Notes: generated by a model from the letters alone, not told the origin. Positions 50,241-59,865 are shown, counted from the stretch's first letter. The stretch is DNA of 64,000 bases from Streptomyces sp. NBC_00239 (GCF_036194065.1 NZ_CP108098.1:70079-134078); one strand, 5' to 3'. A program made the numbers and translations.

Positions 50241-51953
50241 ATGGCGCAGAAGGACGGGGGCCTCGACGACGGGACGATGCTGGCGGCTGCGGGCCTGGGG
50301 CTCGTCATCGCGCTCAGCTCCATCGTGCTCGTGGCCGCTCAGCTGGCCGGCGTCCTGTCTGGGAACGGATGGCCCGCGCCCACCCGAAGCCTGCCCGAGA
50401 CGGTCGTCTGGTCGATCGTCTCGGGCCCCGGCTCCGCCTATGAGCCTGCTCCACCCGGCTGGCTCTTCTGGACCTTCGTCGTGCTGCTGGCTGCTCTCCT
50501 CGTCACCGCCGTCGTCGCCCTCGTGATCCGCTTCGGCGGCCGCAAGGACACTGGTGGCGCCAAGTGGGGCGGCAAGAAGACCGAGAAGGTCATGGCCGCG
50601 GCGGAGAAGCCGGAGGAGCGTCCGGACCGTATGACCGCGGGGCGCGGGCAGTTGACGAACAGGATCCTCGCGGTCACTGAGCGCGCCGCCTCTGTGGTTG
50701 CCTTCGGCCCGCCCGGCAGCGCCAAAACCACCGGCCTCCTGTTGGGCAACGCCGCCGAATGGCGGGGTCCCGCCGTGATCACCACGACCAAGGCCGCTGA
50801 TCTCAAGGCCATCTACGCCAGCCGACAGGCCCTCGGGCCGGTGTACGTGATCGCGCCTGCCGGCCTTCCCGGTGTGCAGACGCATCACTGGTCGCCAGTG
50901 GACTACGCGACCGATCCGGAGTCGGCGGAGCGCATGGCCGAGTGGATGGCGGAGGCTGCACAGAAGGCGTACGACCCGCGGGCCGAGCCGTGGATCGCAC
51001 AGGCCCGCGCCATCCTGGCCGGGCTGCTGCTGGCTGCGAACCTCTCCGGCGGCGGCATCAACCGCTTCCGCGAGTGGCTCGCCCTGGGCCGTGACGCGGT
51101 CGACCACGTTCGGGCAATCCTCGAACCGACGTACCCGGAAGTCGCTCTCGACTACGCCCAGCCGTGGCTCCAGCTCCACAAGGACGGCGCTGGCTCGGTG
51201 CAGTTCACCTTGAACGTCATCGCGGCCGTCTACCGGTCTCAGCAGATCCGGGACGTCTCCGCCTCCACGGACTTCACGGCCGAGCAGGTCCTGGACGACA
51301 ACGGGACGATCATCCTGGTCGCCTCGCCCACCAACGCGGAGCGCTTCGCCCCCCTGTTCACGTCGATCATCGCGTCCGTCATCCACGCCGGTGAGAACCG
51401 GTTCGAGCAGACCGGTGAGCCCCTCAACAACGCCCTGGGGCTGTTCGTCGACGAGGCGGGCAACGTGTTGCGGTACCCCAAGCTGCCGACGATCCTCACC
51501 ACCGGCCGGGGCATGGGGATCGCCCTGCTGACGATCTGGCACGACCTTGCTCAGCTGGCTTCGAGGGTGGGATCCGAGGGCGCCAAGACGGTGGTGTCGG
51601 CCTCCCATCTTCGGATGCTGCTGCCGGGACTCGCCGACGATGACACGATCCGCTACTTCAACTACTTGCTCGGCAAGGAACACGCGGAGCGCACCTCCCG
51701 CTCCTCCGGCGGCTCCGGTCGTGCCTCGACATCAACGAGCGTCGTGGAGACCGACCTGGTGCCCGTGCACGAACTGCGTGAGATCCCGAAGCTCACGGCC
51801 ATCGCCGTGTACTTCAACGAGCGGCCGCTGCGCGTCAACCTGCGCCTGACCTATCGCGATGCCGACCTGAAGGCATGGCTGGCGCGCCCCGCCGGTTCGG
51901 TCTCTCTGTCGAAGGACGACATCACCACTGCCTTGGAGGCCCCCGTTGGCTGA
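50241..51953 (+). CDS. VirD4/TraG-like coupling protein
   Basis: 570 residues. Two N-terminal membrane helices (about 14-38 and 74-97), Walker A FGPPGSAKTTGLL at 155-167, VITTTKAADL, Walker B-like LGLFVDEAGNVLRYP and ILTTGRGMGIALLTIWHDL. These are the hallmarks of the type IV coupling ATPase that docks the relaxase-DNA complex to the channel. Ala instead of Gly in GPPGSAKTT is a mild variant known in this family. It is the last motor gene of the operon. Confidence 0.9.
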   Translation: MAQKDGGLDDGTMLAAAGLGLVIALSSIVLVAAQLAGVLSGNGWPAPTRSLPETVVWSIVSGPGSAYEPAPPGWLFWTFVVLLAALLVTAVVALVIRFGGRKDTGGAKWGGKKTEKVMAAAEKPEERPDRMTAGRGQLTNRILAVTERAASVVAFGPPGSAKTTGLLLGNAAEWRGPAVITTTKAADLKAIYASRQALGPVYVIAPAGLPGVQTHHWSPVDYATDPESAERMAEWMAEAAQKAYDPRAEPWIAQARAILAGLLLAANLSGGGINRFREWLALGRDAVDHVRAILEPTYPEVALDYAQPWLQLHKDGAGSVQFTLNVIAAVYRSQQIRDVSASTDFTAEQVLDDNGTIILVASPTNAERFAPLFTSIIASVIHAGENRFEQTGEPLNNALGLFVDEAGNVLRYPKLPTILTTGRGMGIALLTIWHDLAQLASRVGSEGAKTVVSASHLRMLLPGLADDDTIRYFNYLLGKEHAERTSRSSGGSGRASTSTSVVETDLVPVHELREIPKLTAIAVYFNERPLRVNLRLTYRDADLKAWLARPAGSVSLSKDDITTALEAPVG

Positions 51954-52527
51954 GGACACCGACACCATTCAGCCGGCTTCGGACGAGGACGCCGCACAAG
52001 AGACGTCCGAGGATCTGCCCGAAGAGCAGCCGGACGCTCCTCAGCGCTGGGTGTGGGCCGACATGGACCCCGCCGACCGCGAGCAGCGCTTGGAGGAGCT
52101 GGTGACGTGGGTCGACTGGCTCGTGGAGACCTTCGATCTGCGCAGTCAGGTAGCCCGCTGCTGGTACCGGCACCCCCGGCTCATCGAGCACTTCAGCGCC
52201 CTCTTCATCGGCTGGGTCCGCACCTACGCGGGTGATCCGACCAAGCTGAGCACCCGCGCTGAGCTCGACTGGATCAAGGAGCTGTACGCCCTGCTCCCCC
52301 GCTTGAACAGCGCGAGCTGCCAGACCAAGCACATCGACCCGCCGCCTCAGTCCTACTCGATGGCGGAGGCCTTCGACCAGTGGCTCGGCGAGGCGGACCG
52401 CCCGTTCCTCGACTCGCCTCGTTCCCATCCGGCCAAGGAGCAGGTCGGCCGGATGGCGAAGGCGAAGCGCGTGGAGGACGCAGCGAAGGCGAAGGCGAAG
52501 GAAGCCGGCACCGGCAAGAGCGCCTGA
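51946..52527 (+). CDS. DUF4913-like protein
   Basis: 193 residues from a TTG at 51946, supported by TTGGAGG upstream and overlapping the coupling-protein stop by 8 nt. The core EELVTWVDWLVETFDLRSQV, CWYRHPRLIEHFSALFIGWV matches DUF4913, common in actinobacterial transfer regions. The C-terminus is a Lys/Ala-rich helix. Possibly a relaxosome or coupling accessory protein; role unproven. Confidence 0.75.
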   Translation: MAEDTDTIQPASDEDAAQETSEDLPEEQPDAPQRWVWADMDPADREQRLEELVTWVDWLVETFDLRSQVARCWYRHPRLIEHFSALFIGWVRTYAGDPTKLSTRAELDWIKELYALLPRLNSASCQTKHIDPPPQSYSMAEAFDQWLGEADRPFLDSPRSHPAKEQVGRMAKAKRVEDAAKAKAKEAGTGKSA

Positions 52528-52540
52528 CGCGACCGGCGCA

Positions 52541-52587
52541 AAGACAGAGGGCGGGGCCGGATCACTCCGGGCCCCGCCCTCTGTCTT
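52541..52587. terminator. Bidirectional terminator between transfer operon and relaxase
   Basis: Perfect 18-bp stem AAGACAGAGGGCGGGGCC with an 11-nt loop and its exact complement ending TGTCTT, between convergent genes ending at 52527 and 52598. A-tract and T-tract arms make it work both ways. Confidence 0.88.
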
Positions 52588-52597
52588 GTGCCGGGTC

Positions 52598-55500
52598 CTA
52601 TCGCTTGGGCCCGCTACGGTTCTGCTGATCCTCCGGACCGGGCTGCTGTGCCGACTGCTGCGCCTGCTGCTGAAGGGCTGCCGCCTGCTGTGCCTGGATC
52701 CGGCGGGCCTCGTCTGCCACCCGCTGTTCGTACGGCTGGCCATCGCGGTGGTTGAGCTCCTTGCGCACCGCCGCGGCCGCCTTGTCCAGCTGTGTCACCT
52801 CACCGCGCGCCGCAGAAGCCTGGGCCACAGCCGCGTCGGCCCGGCGCTGACGCACCGCCCGGGTGCGCTCCAGCACCTCTTCGCGGGAGCCGCCGCTGCG
52901 CTGCCAGGACGCCAGGACCTCATCGTGCTCAGCGGGGTTCCCGGCCTTCTGGGCATTCGCTTCCTGCTGCTGGCGGGCGGCGACAAGCTGCTCGCGCGTG
53001 GTCTCAGCCTCGGCGCGAAGGTTCAACAGCCGCTCCTCCAACTGCGTGCGGTCATCCCCGCGGACGGCGGGACGTCCGAACCGGCCGGTCTCCGCCAGCT
53101 GCTGCTCGACCGCTGCGGCCGCGCGCTGCTGCCGGTCCTGGCGAGTATCCAGCTCGCTGACCCGGGTCGCCGCCGCTCGCAGATCCTGGATCGCCTGCAC
53201 GCGGGCCGCGCGTTCATCCACGTTCCGCTCCACGGCGCCCCCGGGCTCCAAAGCGGCGACCAGCTCTGCGGCCTTGGCCTGCTGAGCCGCAGCGTGCTCC
53301 TGAGCCGACGCGGCGGCCTCCACGTAATACGCCAGCGTCTCGGACAGGTCCGCATCGGGCAGGTCAGCGTAGGGACGTGTCTCGCTCGCGGGCTCGACCT
53401 CACCGGCTTGCTTGCCCGCGTTGCGAGTCTCCGGCTCCTCAACACGAACAGCCGGTTCCTCCACTGCCGCCGTTTCCGTGCGGTCCTGTTCGTCGACGAT
53501 GTCGCGGCTTCCCGGCAGGACACGGTCGACGTCCTCGCCGCGCTCCTCCCGCTGGGCAGCCGGCTCGACGCTCTCAGCGTCGCGGCCCCGGTCCAGGTCT
53601 ACAACCCGCTCCGGCTCAGGTTCGGGGCTCTCGATCTCCCGCGCGACTTCCTCGGTGATCGACGGGGTCTCGACGAAGACCTCGACGTCCTGCTCGGCAG
53701 TGAGCGTCGTCATCACGTTCTCCTCGGCAGCCACGTCCTGTTCGACCTCGACCTCCTCTCGGGCTTGGGTGCTCTCCGCTCGCTGGTCGACGGCCAGGGC
53801 CAGCGGCTCGGTCTCGTCCCGACGAGTCGGTGCCTGCTGGAAGGCGCCGGCAGCAGCCAGCTCCTCACCACGGCGCGCCGCGGCCTGGGTGGCACGCGAG
53901 CGGCGCCCCACCTCAGCGACCTGGCCGCGCAGTGCTTCCCATGCGGCAGCGTCCTCATCGCGCGCGGGGCGCGGGCCGATGCCCGGCTGGGTGTCCGGCA
54001 CGCGGCGCTGCTCACGCCAGGCGTCGGCGAGAGCAGCTGCCCTCTCCCACTCCGCGCGCAGTTCGGAGCCTCCCTCGGGCACCGGCCCGAGAGCCTGGGC
54101 CCAGCGCGGCGGCTCGTCCGCGAGGATCTGGCCCGTCATGATCAGCCGCTGCTCGATCACCTCACGCCGGGCGCGCAGATGCTCGATCCATGCGGCCGGG
54201 GTGTGCTGGTCGCGCTCGGCCGCCCGGGCGGCGAGCCACTCGGGCACCGCGGCGGTGAAGTCGGGAACGGGCACGGAGGCATCGGGAAGCATCACTCGCA
54301 GCCGCTGTTCGGCCTTGACGCGCTGGTCGACAACCTCGGCCCGCTGGAGCCGCTGCTTGGCCTCCTCCAGCTCCAGCAGGTTCGCCCGCATCTCGGTGGC
54401 CACGCTGGCGCCGTCCATGCCCGCGGTGTGGGCCGCGGCCGGCCCGGGCTCGCGCTGCCACTCCTCGCGGGCGCGGTCCACCCAGGGCATGTCGGCGCGC
54501 AGACGCTGCTCACGGCGCAGCGCCATCAGCCGCTCGACGGCGGCTCGCTCGTCGATGCGGGCCTGCTCGGCTACTGTCCCCAGCTCGACGGTCAGCCTGT
54601 GCTCATGTCCGGCAGTGCGCAGCCACTCCACAGCGCCCGGGTCGCCTTCACGGGCCCGGACGGTCGCCCTGAGCACCTCGGCCTTCAGTTCGCGCTGTTC
54701 CTGCTGGGCGTGCGCGATCTGCGCGGCGGCCGTGCGGCCATCTCGCCGGGCCTCGGCGATGGACTGGGAGAGTTCGCTGGTGGTGAGGTCGCCGTAGGCA
54801 CGGCCGGGCCAGGCCGGCACAGGCAGGCCGTCCACGACGAGAGTGCGCGGCTGGCTGGCCACGCGAGCGTCGGCCTGGCGCAGGGAGTCCAGTGCCTGGC
54901 GGCGGCGCTCGCCGGCCCGCTCGGCGAGCCGGTCGAGCTGCGTATCGGTCAGGTCGGCGAGCGGACGGCTCGAAGCGCTCGCGGACAGCTCGGCCATCTT
55001 GTGCCGGGCCTCTGCGACCTGGCGGTCAATGCGCCAGCCCAACACGTCTGCCCGGTCTTCCGCGTCGTGGAAGTCCCGCTCGAAGAAGGCGCTCTTGAGG
55101 ATGCGTTCCGGGGTGAAGCCCGCAGCTTCGGCACGTCGAAGGGCGCCCTCCACGCTCCGCCGCCAGCCCTCAGACGCGATGAGTGCCTCGGCGTCGTAGT
55201 GCAGGACGTTGCGGGCCATGGACTGGTACCGCAGCGACAGCGCACGGTCGTGCACGTCGGTGTACTCGGCGGACAGCTGCGGGATGCCCCAGGCCCGCTC
55301 CTGCTCGGCCTGAATGGACTCGGTAGCCGACAGCGACGCCTGGATGTTACGGGCGATCGAGTCCAGCACGTCGTGCATCGTCTGACCTTCTTCGACGATG
55401 ACGTACAACCTGTTCTCCTCGCGGCCACGCGTGAGCTGCACGTAGGCACCCTCACGGGTGGTCCGCCGGGTCACCAGGCCGCTGCCGGTGGCCACCGTGG

Positions 55501-58252
55501 CGCCCTGCCCGCGGTGGCCGGTGGAGGCGTAACCGAGCTCGACGAACCGCTCGACATAGTCCGCCGCCAACAGAGTGCGGCCACCGTGATCGGCGTGACG
55601 GACCACCAGGTCGCCCTCGTCGGTGATGCGTTCGACGACCCACTGGTCACCGTTCTTGACGAAGTCCTTGCCGCCTCGGACGACGTTGCGGCGGTCATTG
55701 TCGCGGGTGACGACGAGGTCGCCGCGGTGGGCCTGGAGGCCGTCGTGGAGGTCCGCGGTCTGGCTGCGGTCGAGCTGGCCAGCACCCATCCTGTAGGCCT
55801 GGGCGAGGGCGTTCAGCTCGCTCACGGTGACACGGTCGTCGGCCATCATCATGGCCGACTTGCCCGCATCGGAGTCCCGCTGCCAGTCCGCGAATATCTG
55901 CGCCTGCATCTGCTCACGGGTGCCCGCGACGATCCGCCCGTTGTCGATGTACCAGGCCCACGCCTTCTCAGGTTCTCCGTTGCGGAGCATGAGGGACGCG
56001 GCCGCTTCGCCAGCAGCGCGGAAGCGGTGAACAGTCTCCAGCTCGACAACCGGAACCGTGTTGGCCAGCAGACGCAGAGCGCCCCCGGATTCGACGGAAG
56101 CGAGCTGCGCGGGGTCACCGATCAGCCGGACGACAGCGCCGGCTTCCTGCGCCTCGGCGACGACCCCGGCGATGCGCTTACTGCCCGCCATCCCCGCTTC
56201 GTCGATGATGATCAGATCGCCTGGACCCAGCTCGAACTCGGGCCGAAGACGCTGCCCCTGGCGGTGCCGCTCGCGGGCACCGAGCCACTCGTGGAGGACA
56301 TACGCCGGTGCTTCGATACCGCTGGACAGTTCGCTCGCGGCACGCGCGGAGGGCCCCAGTCCGATGACGCGGCCACCGGCCGCACGGACCGCGTCCGCGG
56401 CCACCTTCATAGCGGTGGTCTTGCCCGCACCGGCCGGTCCGATACCGGCGATGACGAGCTTCTCACCGGTCGCAAAGGCCTGGGCCAGGGCGCGCTGGCC
56501 GGCGTCGAGCTGCCTGGTGGGATTCGCCTGCTGGTACGCCTCTTCCACCCGCTTGTAGGTGGGGACGGAGACAGCCGGAATGACGCTGGTACGGGCCGCC
56601 GCGACGATCCGGTCCTCCGCCGCGAGAACCGCTGTGCTGGTGAACAGCTCGGTTTCCCGCCGCCGGTAGATGCTCGAACCGTCGGCGCGGGTGAGCGGTT
56701 CAAAGCGCGGATTGAGGTCCGCAGGAGTGATGTTGATGGCCTCCACGTTCAGCACTCGCTCGGTGATCCGGTCGGCCAGATCACCGCCCATGACGGTGCC
56801 CTTGGTGGCGGTCATGACCCAGCGCCGTGCCTCGGCGAGGACTTGTCGCCGCCCCCAGACACTGCGGTAGTCGTCCACGGTGGTGAGGACTTCCCGGGCG
56901 GCCTTCTCGATGTCTATACGTGCCAGAGCAGCCGGGTGCGGCCGGTTTGTTGCGGCTGCGGCCCGGGCGTCTTCGAGCAGACCATCCACTCTCTGGACGC
57001 CAAACTTCTCGACAGCGCTGCGACGCCAGTCCACGCGCATATCAGCCAGAGGACGGGCCGCCTTCTTCTCGGGTCGAGTGTCGAGAGTCGCCTGCTGGGT
57101 GAGCGCAATCAGAGCCTTCTGGGACGGCTCGTAGCCGTGCTTCTGCCGGTACTGCTCGACCAGCTCGGCGGTCCTCTCCTTGATGGACATCGAGCGCCCG
57201 GAGTGCGCCTCGATCAGGTCGTAGCCGACCCCGGCAATTTCCATCACGGGTCGCTTTCCGGGCGTCACCTCACGGGGCTCGGCGCGCAGATCAAGGCGAG
57301 CGCAGACTTCCTCGACGACCCGCTGGTTGTACAGCTCGGAAGCCGGCACGTTCTGCGAGTACAGCAGGGCGCTGTCGAGGGCTCGCCACTTGCCGTCCAG
57401 GCCCATGACCTTGTTACTGACCACGACGTGGTCGTGCAGCATCGGCTCCGAATGCCTGTTGTCGAAGTGCCGGAACCGGGTCGCGATCAGGCCGCGGTGC
57501 ACGTCCTCCTGGGCGACGCCATTGACCCCGGTGCGCGTCATGGTGGCGTTCTGTTCGAGCCACTGCACCGTGTCGCTGATGGCCTGCAAGTGAGCCTGCT
57601 CGATGGTCTGCCGCAGCTGCTCATCCCCCAGTGCCCAGAGCACTGAGACGCTCTTGGGCGCGGAGAAGACGAGGTCGAAACCGGCTACTGCATTGCGCGG
57701 CTTCGATCCCTCCTGCTGCTTGACGAACTTGCCCAACTCCTCCTTGGACTCGGGGCTCCGCCCGTACTCCTCGCGGAAGAGAACGGCTCCGACCTTGCCT
57801 CGCATCGCTGCCCGCTCGGCTGCGGTGGCCGCACGGTTCTCTGTGCGTGCATGGCGCTCCAGCTCTTCCTTGAAGCGCTTCCCGAAGACCGTCTCCGCAT
57901 CGTTGAACTGCATGTATGCACGGCCCAGTCGGGCGGCCTTCACGGACTGCTTCGCGGTCGCACCGGCGGCGATGCGCTCGGCGATGATGCGGTCTGCATC
58001 GGGGTGCAGTCCTTCGCCGAACAGGGCCCGCATCTGCTCTTCGGAGACCGTCCCGGAGACGCCCAGCAACTCGATGCCGGAACCCATCCAAACCCCAGGC
58101 GGGTTACCCGTCGCGGTGTAGTAGTCGCCGAGTTCCTGGCCCTCCTCACGGGCCTGGTCGGCGCTCACTGTCTCGCGGATGTAGTAGGCATACCCGTCCC
58201 CGGCGCTGAGGCGGTGGACGGTCATCATGGCAGTGATCTTACCCTGGGTCAT
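52598..58252 (-). CDS. MobF-family relaxase/helicase (TraA/TrwC-like)
   Basis: 1,884 residues. The relaxase domain is N-terminal: tyrosine pairs 23-24 and 44-45 (YAYYIRE, DYYTATG), Asp193 in FDLVFSAPKSVS, and the metal-binding histidine cluster 262-275 (FRHFDNRHSEPMLHDHV). A RecD/TraI-type helicase follows, with GIGPAGAGKTTAMK near 605, LIIIDEAGMAGSKR, RLIGDPAQLASVESGGALRL and late YVQLTRGREENRLYVI. The C-terminal ~900 residues are helical, Ala/Gln/Arg-rich and probably coiled coil. It nicks oriT, becomes covalently bound and unwinds the transferred strand. The first ATG (58252) lacks a clear ribosome site; ATG codons at 58225-58228 are alternatives. Confidence 0.92.
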   Translation of the reverse strand: MTQGKITAMMTVHRLSAGDGYAYYIRETVSADQAREEGQELGDYYTATGNPPGVWMGSGIELLGVSGTVSEEQMRALFGEGLHPDADRIIAERIAAGATAKQSVKAARLGRAYMQFNDAETVFGKRFKEELERHARTENRAATAAERAAMRGKVGAVLFREEYGRSPESKEELGKFVKQQEGSKPRNAVAGFDLVFSAPKSVSVLWALGDEQLRQTIEQAHLQAISDTVQWLEQNATMTRTGVNGVAQEDVHRGLIATRFRHFDNRHSEPMLHDHVVVSNKVMGLDGKWRALDSALLYSQNVPASELYNQRVVEEVCARLDLRAEPREVTPGKRPVMEIAGVGYDLIEAHSGRSMSIKERTAELVEQYRQKHGYEPSQKALIALTQQATLDTRPEKKAARPLADMRVDWRRSAVEKFGVQRVDGLLEDARAAAATNRPHPAALARIDIEKAAREVLTTVDDYRSVWGRRQVLAEARRWVMTATKGTVMGGDLADRITERVLNVEAINITPADLNPRFEPLTRADGSSIYRRRETELFTSTAVLAAEDRIVAAARTSVIPAVSVPTYKRVEEAYQQANPTRQLDAGQRALAQAFATGEKLVIAGIGPAGAGKTTAMKVAADAVRAAGGRVIGLGPSARAASELSSGIEAPAYVLHEWLGARERHRQGQRLRPEFELGPGDLIIIDEAGMAGSKRIAGVVAEAQEAGAVVRLIGDPAQLASVESGGALRLLANTVPVVELETVHRFRAAGEAAASLMLRNGEPEKAWAWYIDNGRIVAGTREQMQAQIFADWQRDSDAGKSAMMMADDRVTVSELNALAQAYRMGAGQLDRSQTADLHDGLQAHRGDLVVTRDNDRRNVVRGGKDFVKNGDQWVVERITDEGDLVVRHADHGGRTLLAADYVERFVELGYASTGHRGQGATVATGSGLVTRRTTREGAYVQLTRGREENRLYVIVEEGQTMHDVLDSIARNIQASLSATESIQAEQERAWGIPQLSAEYTDVHDRALSLRYQSMARNVLHYDAEALIASEGWRRSVEGALRRAEAAGFTPERILKSAFFERDFHDAEDRADVLGWRIDRQVAEARHKMAELSASASSRPLADLTDTQLDRLAERAGERRRQALDSLRQADARVASQPRTLVVDGLPVPAWPGRAYGDLTTSELSQSIAEARRDGRTAAAQIAHAQQEQRELKAEVLRATVRAREGDPGAVEWLRTAGHEHRLTVELGTVAEQARIDERAAVERLMALRREQRLRADMPWVDRAREEWQREPGPAAAHTAGMDGASVATEMRANLLELEEAKQRLQRAEVVDQRVKAEQRLRVMLPDASVPVPDFTAAVPEWLAARAAERDQHTPAAWIEHLRARREVIEQRLIMTGQILADEPPRWAQALGPVPEGGSELRAEWERAAALADAWREQRRVPDTQPGIGPRPARDEDAAAWEALRGQVAEVGRRSRATQAAARRGEELAAAGAFQQAPTRRDETEPLALAVDQRAESTQAREEVEVEQDVAAEENVMTTLTAEQDVEVFVETPSITEEVAREIESPEPEPERVVDLDRGRDAESVEPAAQREERGEDVDRVLPGSRDIVDEQDRTETAAVEEPAVRVEEPETRNAGKQAGEVEPASETRPYADLPDADLSETLAYYVEAAASAQEHAAAQQAKAAELVAALEPGGAVERNVDERAARVQAIQDLRAAATRVSELDTRQDRQQRAAAAVEQQLAETGRFGRPAVRGDDRTQLEERLLNLRAEAETTREQLVAARQQQEANAQKAGNPAEHDEVLASWQRSGGSREEVLERTRAVRQRRADAAVAQASAARGEVTQLDKAAAAVRKELNHRDGQPYEQRVADEARRIQAQQAAALQQQAQQSAQQPGPEDQQNRSGPKR

Positions 58253-58266
58253 TCGGAATGTCTGAG

Positions 58267-58377
58267 GTGTGGAAGAGATGATCTTGTAGCGCGTTGCGCG
58301 TTCAGACAGATGTGGAGGAGCTTGCGACGATCACGATGGCTGGACGGCGACGTGATACGAGATCATCTCTTCCACAC
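58267..58377. other. Candidate origin of transfer (oriT)
   Basis: A perfect 18-bp inverted repeat (GTGTGGAAGAGATGATCT at 58267-58284 and its complement at 58360-58377) spans 75 nt just upstream of the relaxase gene. Inside is a short GCGC-GTT-GCGC repeat; beyond it a 9-bp GGCTTTCCA/TGGAAAGCC repeat lies at 58391-58433. Inverted repeats next to the relaxase gene are typical of MobF oriT regions. The nic site cannot be placed. The repeat could instead be an operator. Confidence 0.55.
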
Positions 58378-58625
58378 ACGCATGTGTGGCGGCTTTCCAT
58401 GGTCAGGCTCTCCGAGCATGGCTGTGGAAAGCCGTAGGGACATCCGGACCTGTGGATAGCCCTGAAACCGAGACCACTTGCGGCCTCGCTTGAACCTGCG
58501 GGTTCGCCGCTGCGGTTGGCGCTGGGGTCTTCGCACCGACGGGCGGACGTGCGAGGCACGGGCACCCGTCGGTGCGGTGCACCGTACCGTGCACTGCCCG
58601 GTGCACCGGCGGCCCCGCCGCCCGT

Positions 58626-58687
58626 GCACCGTGCCCGCCGGGCGGTCGATGCACCAGGGTGCATCGACCGCCCGGCGGGCACGGTGC
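58626..58687. repeat. Perfect 30-bp inverted repeat
   Basis: Arms of 30 bp (starting GCACCGTGCCCGCCGGGCGG) separated by only AG. Several further GTGCAC boxes lie at 58574-58630 and at 58709 and 58742. It lies about 100 nt upstream of the small gene at 58787, in a 534-nt stretch without other genes. Cruciform or transcript hairpin; possible terminator, operator or origin element. Confidence 0.75.
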
Positions 58688-58786
58688 CTCAAGGAAAATG
58701 GGGCTCGGTGCACGGGCGCTGACCGCCCGTGACGTCTCGCGGTGCACAATGGCACCCGACCAACGGATCACGGAGGTGTGCATCGA

Positions 58787-59317
58787 ATGGCAAAGCGCAA
58801 GAGTGCAGCGCAGATCGCCGCGCGGGAACAGGCCCGTGCACTGCAAGCACAGTTCGACGTGCTGGCAGAGCGACGCCTGGACATCGCCACGCGGGCCGTC
58901 GCGATGCGAAAGGACCTCGACGACTTCGACGACGAAACGCAAAAGCTCATCGAGCAGCTGATGGCGAAGCGGGACAAGAAGCGGTCAGAGATGCATGCCC
59001 AGCTGGGAGCACTCGCGGTCGAGATGACCGACACGAAGGTGAGCAAGTCTGAGGCGGCCGGCCGACTGGGGATGACCCTCACGGAGATGAACGCGGCGCG
59101 AAAGGCGTTCGACGACGCGGTGCGGGCTCGCGCTGAGGCGTCAAGCACTCCGGCCCCGCCGGCTCCGGCTCCTGCCGAACCTGTGCCGACTCCCGCCGCC
59201 CCCGCCCTGGACACCACTTCGGGGGACGGCCTCCCGGGCATCACACTGCCCCGGCAAGAACCTGGGACGTTCGGTGAGCCGGTGTCGACTGGCACCATCA
59301 CTCCGCCGGTCAGCTGA
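58787..59317 (+). CDS. Small helical protein, possible relaxosome accessory factor
   Basis: 176 residues from the ATG at 58787 behind CGGAGG. The first ~120 are highly charged and helical (KRKSAAQIAAREQARALQAQ; QKLIEQLMAKRDKKRSEMHA) with a possible helix-turn-helix (SKSEAAGRLGMTLTEMNAAR). The tail is Pro/Ala-rich and flexible. Position opposite the relaxase gene across the candidate oriT is where MobC/TraM-like accessory proteins often lie, but no family was recognised. A terminator follows directly. Confidence 0.6.
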   Translation: MAKRKSAAQIAAREQARALQAQFDVLAERRLDIATRAVAMRKDLDDFDDETQKLIEQLMAKRDKKRSEMHAQLGALAVEMTDTKVSKSEAAGRLGMTLTEMNAARKAFDDAVRARAEASSTPAPPAPAPAEPVPTPAAPALDTTSGDGLPGITLPRQEPGTFGEPVSTGTITPPVS

Positions 59318-59345
59318 CTGCCTCGGCGGTGGGCGGGAACGCAGA

Positions 59346-59382
59346 AAGGCCCGGCTCCCCCTCACTGGGGGAACCGGGCCTT
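59346..59382 (+). terminator. Terminator after the accessory-like gene
   Basis: 16-position stem with one mismatch (AAGGCCCGGCTCCCCC with GGGGGAACCGGGCCTT) and a TCACT loop, 29 nt after the stop. The 183 nt to the next gene hold nothing recognisable. Confidence 0.75.
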
Positions 59383-59565
59383 CGCTGTGCTGTCGGGCGG
59401 TCATGGGGGGGCGACGGGCAGAAGCGCACGGCCTGAGCCGTCGCGGGTGGTCGCTCGGTAGCTCCGGGCGAGTAGAGCCGGCCATCGCACCGGGGGCACG
59501 CGGTGACGGCCGGCCGTCGCGTTCACCGTCCGCCGGACCGGTGTACTAGCCGGGCGGACGGGTGG

Positions 59566-59865
59566 TCAGAACGGCGGTTCGTTCGTGTAGTCGACGCGCT
59601 TACGTGGCCCCCATGCGATCCGGGCGAGCAGTCGCGGCATCGGGCACACGGGGCAGTCACCGGCGGGCTCCTCGTCGTAGTCCCGCCACTCGGGGAGGTA
59701 GCCCCTGCCCTCGCACTTGGGACACGCAAGGTCGGCTACCCGGTGGAGCGAGATGTCCCGCAGGTGTCGGTCCACTTCGATGCACAGGTACTTCGTCGGC
59801 CACCACTGGAGGCGCAACGGTCGCCAGTACCACGTCTTCAGGCGCTGTCGGATCCTCGCGTGCAT
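59566..59865 (-). CDS. Small zinc-ribbon-like protein A
   Basis: 99 residues from the ATG at 59865 behind GAAGGGACGA. A basic aromatic N-terminus (RQRLKTWYWRPLRLQWW) precedes CPKCEGRGYLPEW and GDCPVCP, a DnaJ-like four-cysteine zinc site. It ends YTNEPPF. The gene at 60391 has the same layout and a similar ending (DEAPF), so the two are paralogues. Function unknown; possibly nucleic-acid or protein binding. Confidence 0.65.
   Translation of the reverse strand: MHARIRQRLKTWYWRPLRLQWWPTKYLCIEVDRHLRDISLHRVADLACPKCEGRGYLPEWRDYDEEPAGDCPVCPMPRLLARIAWGPRKRVDYTNEPPF

Noticed and set aside
52586..57646. 1,686-residue open frame on the plus strand
   Set aside because: It is antisense to the relaxase gene, which has clear motifs from end to end. 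Long antisense frames are expected in GC-rich genes with this codon use; the translation is Leu/Gly/Arg-rich without domains.
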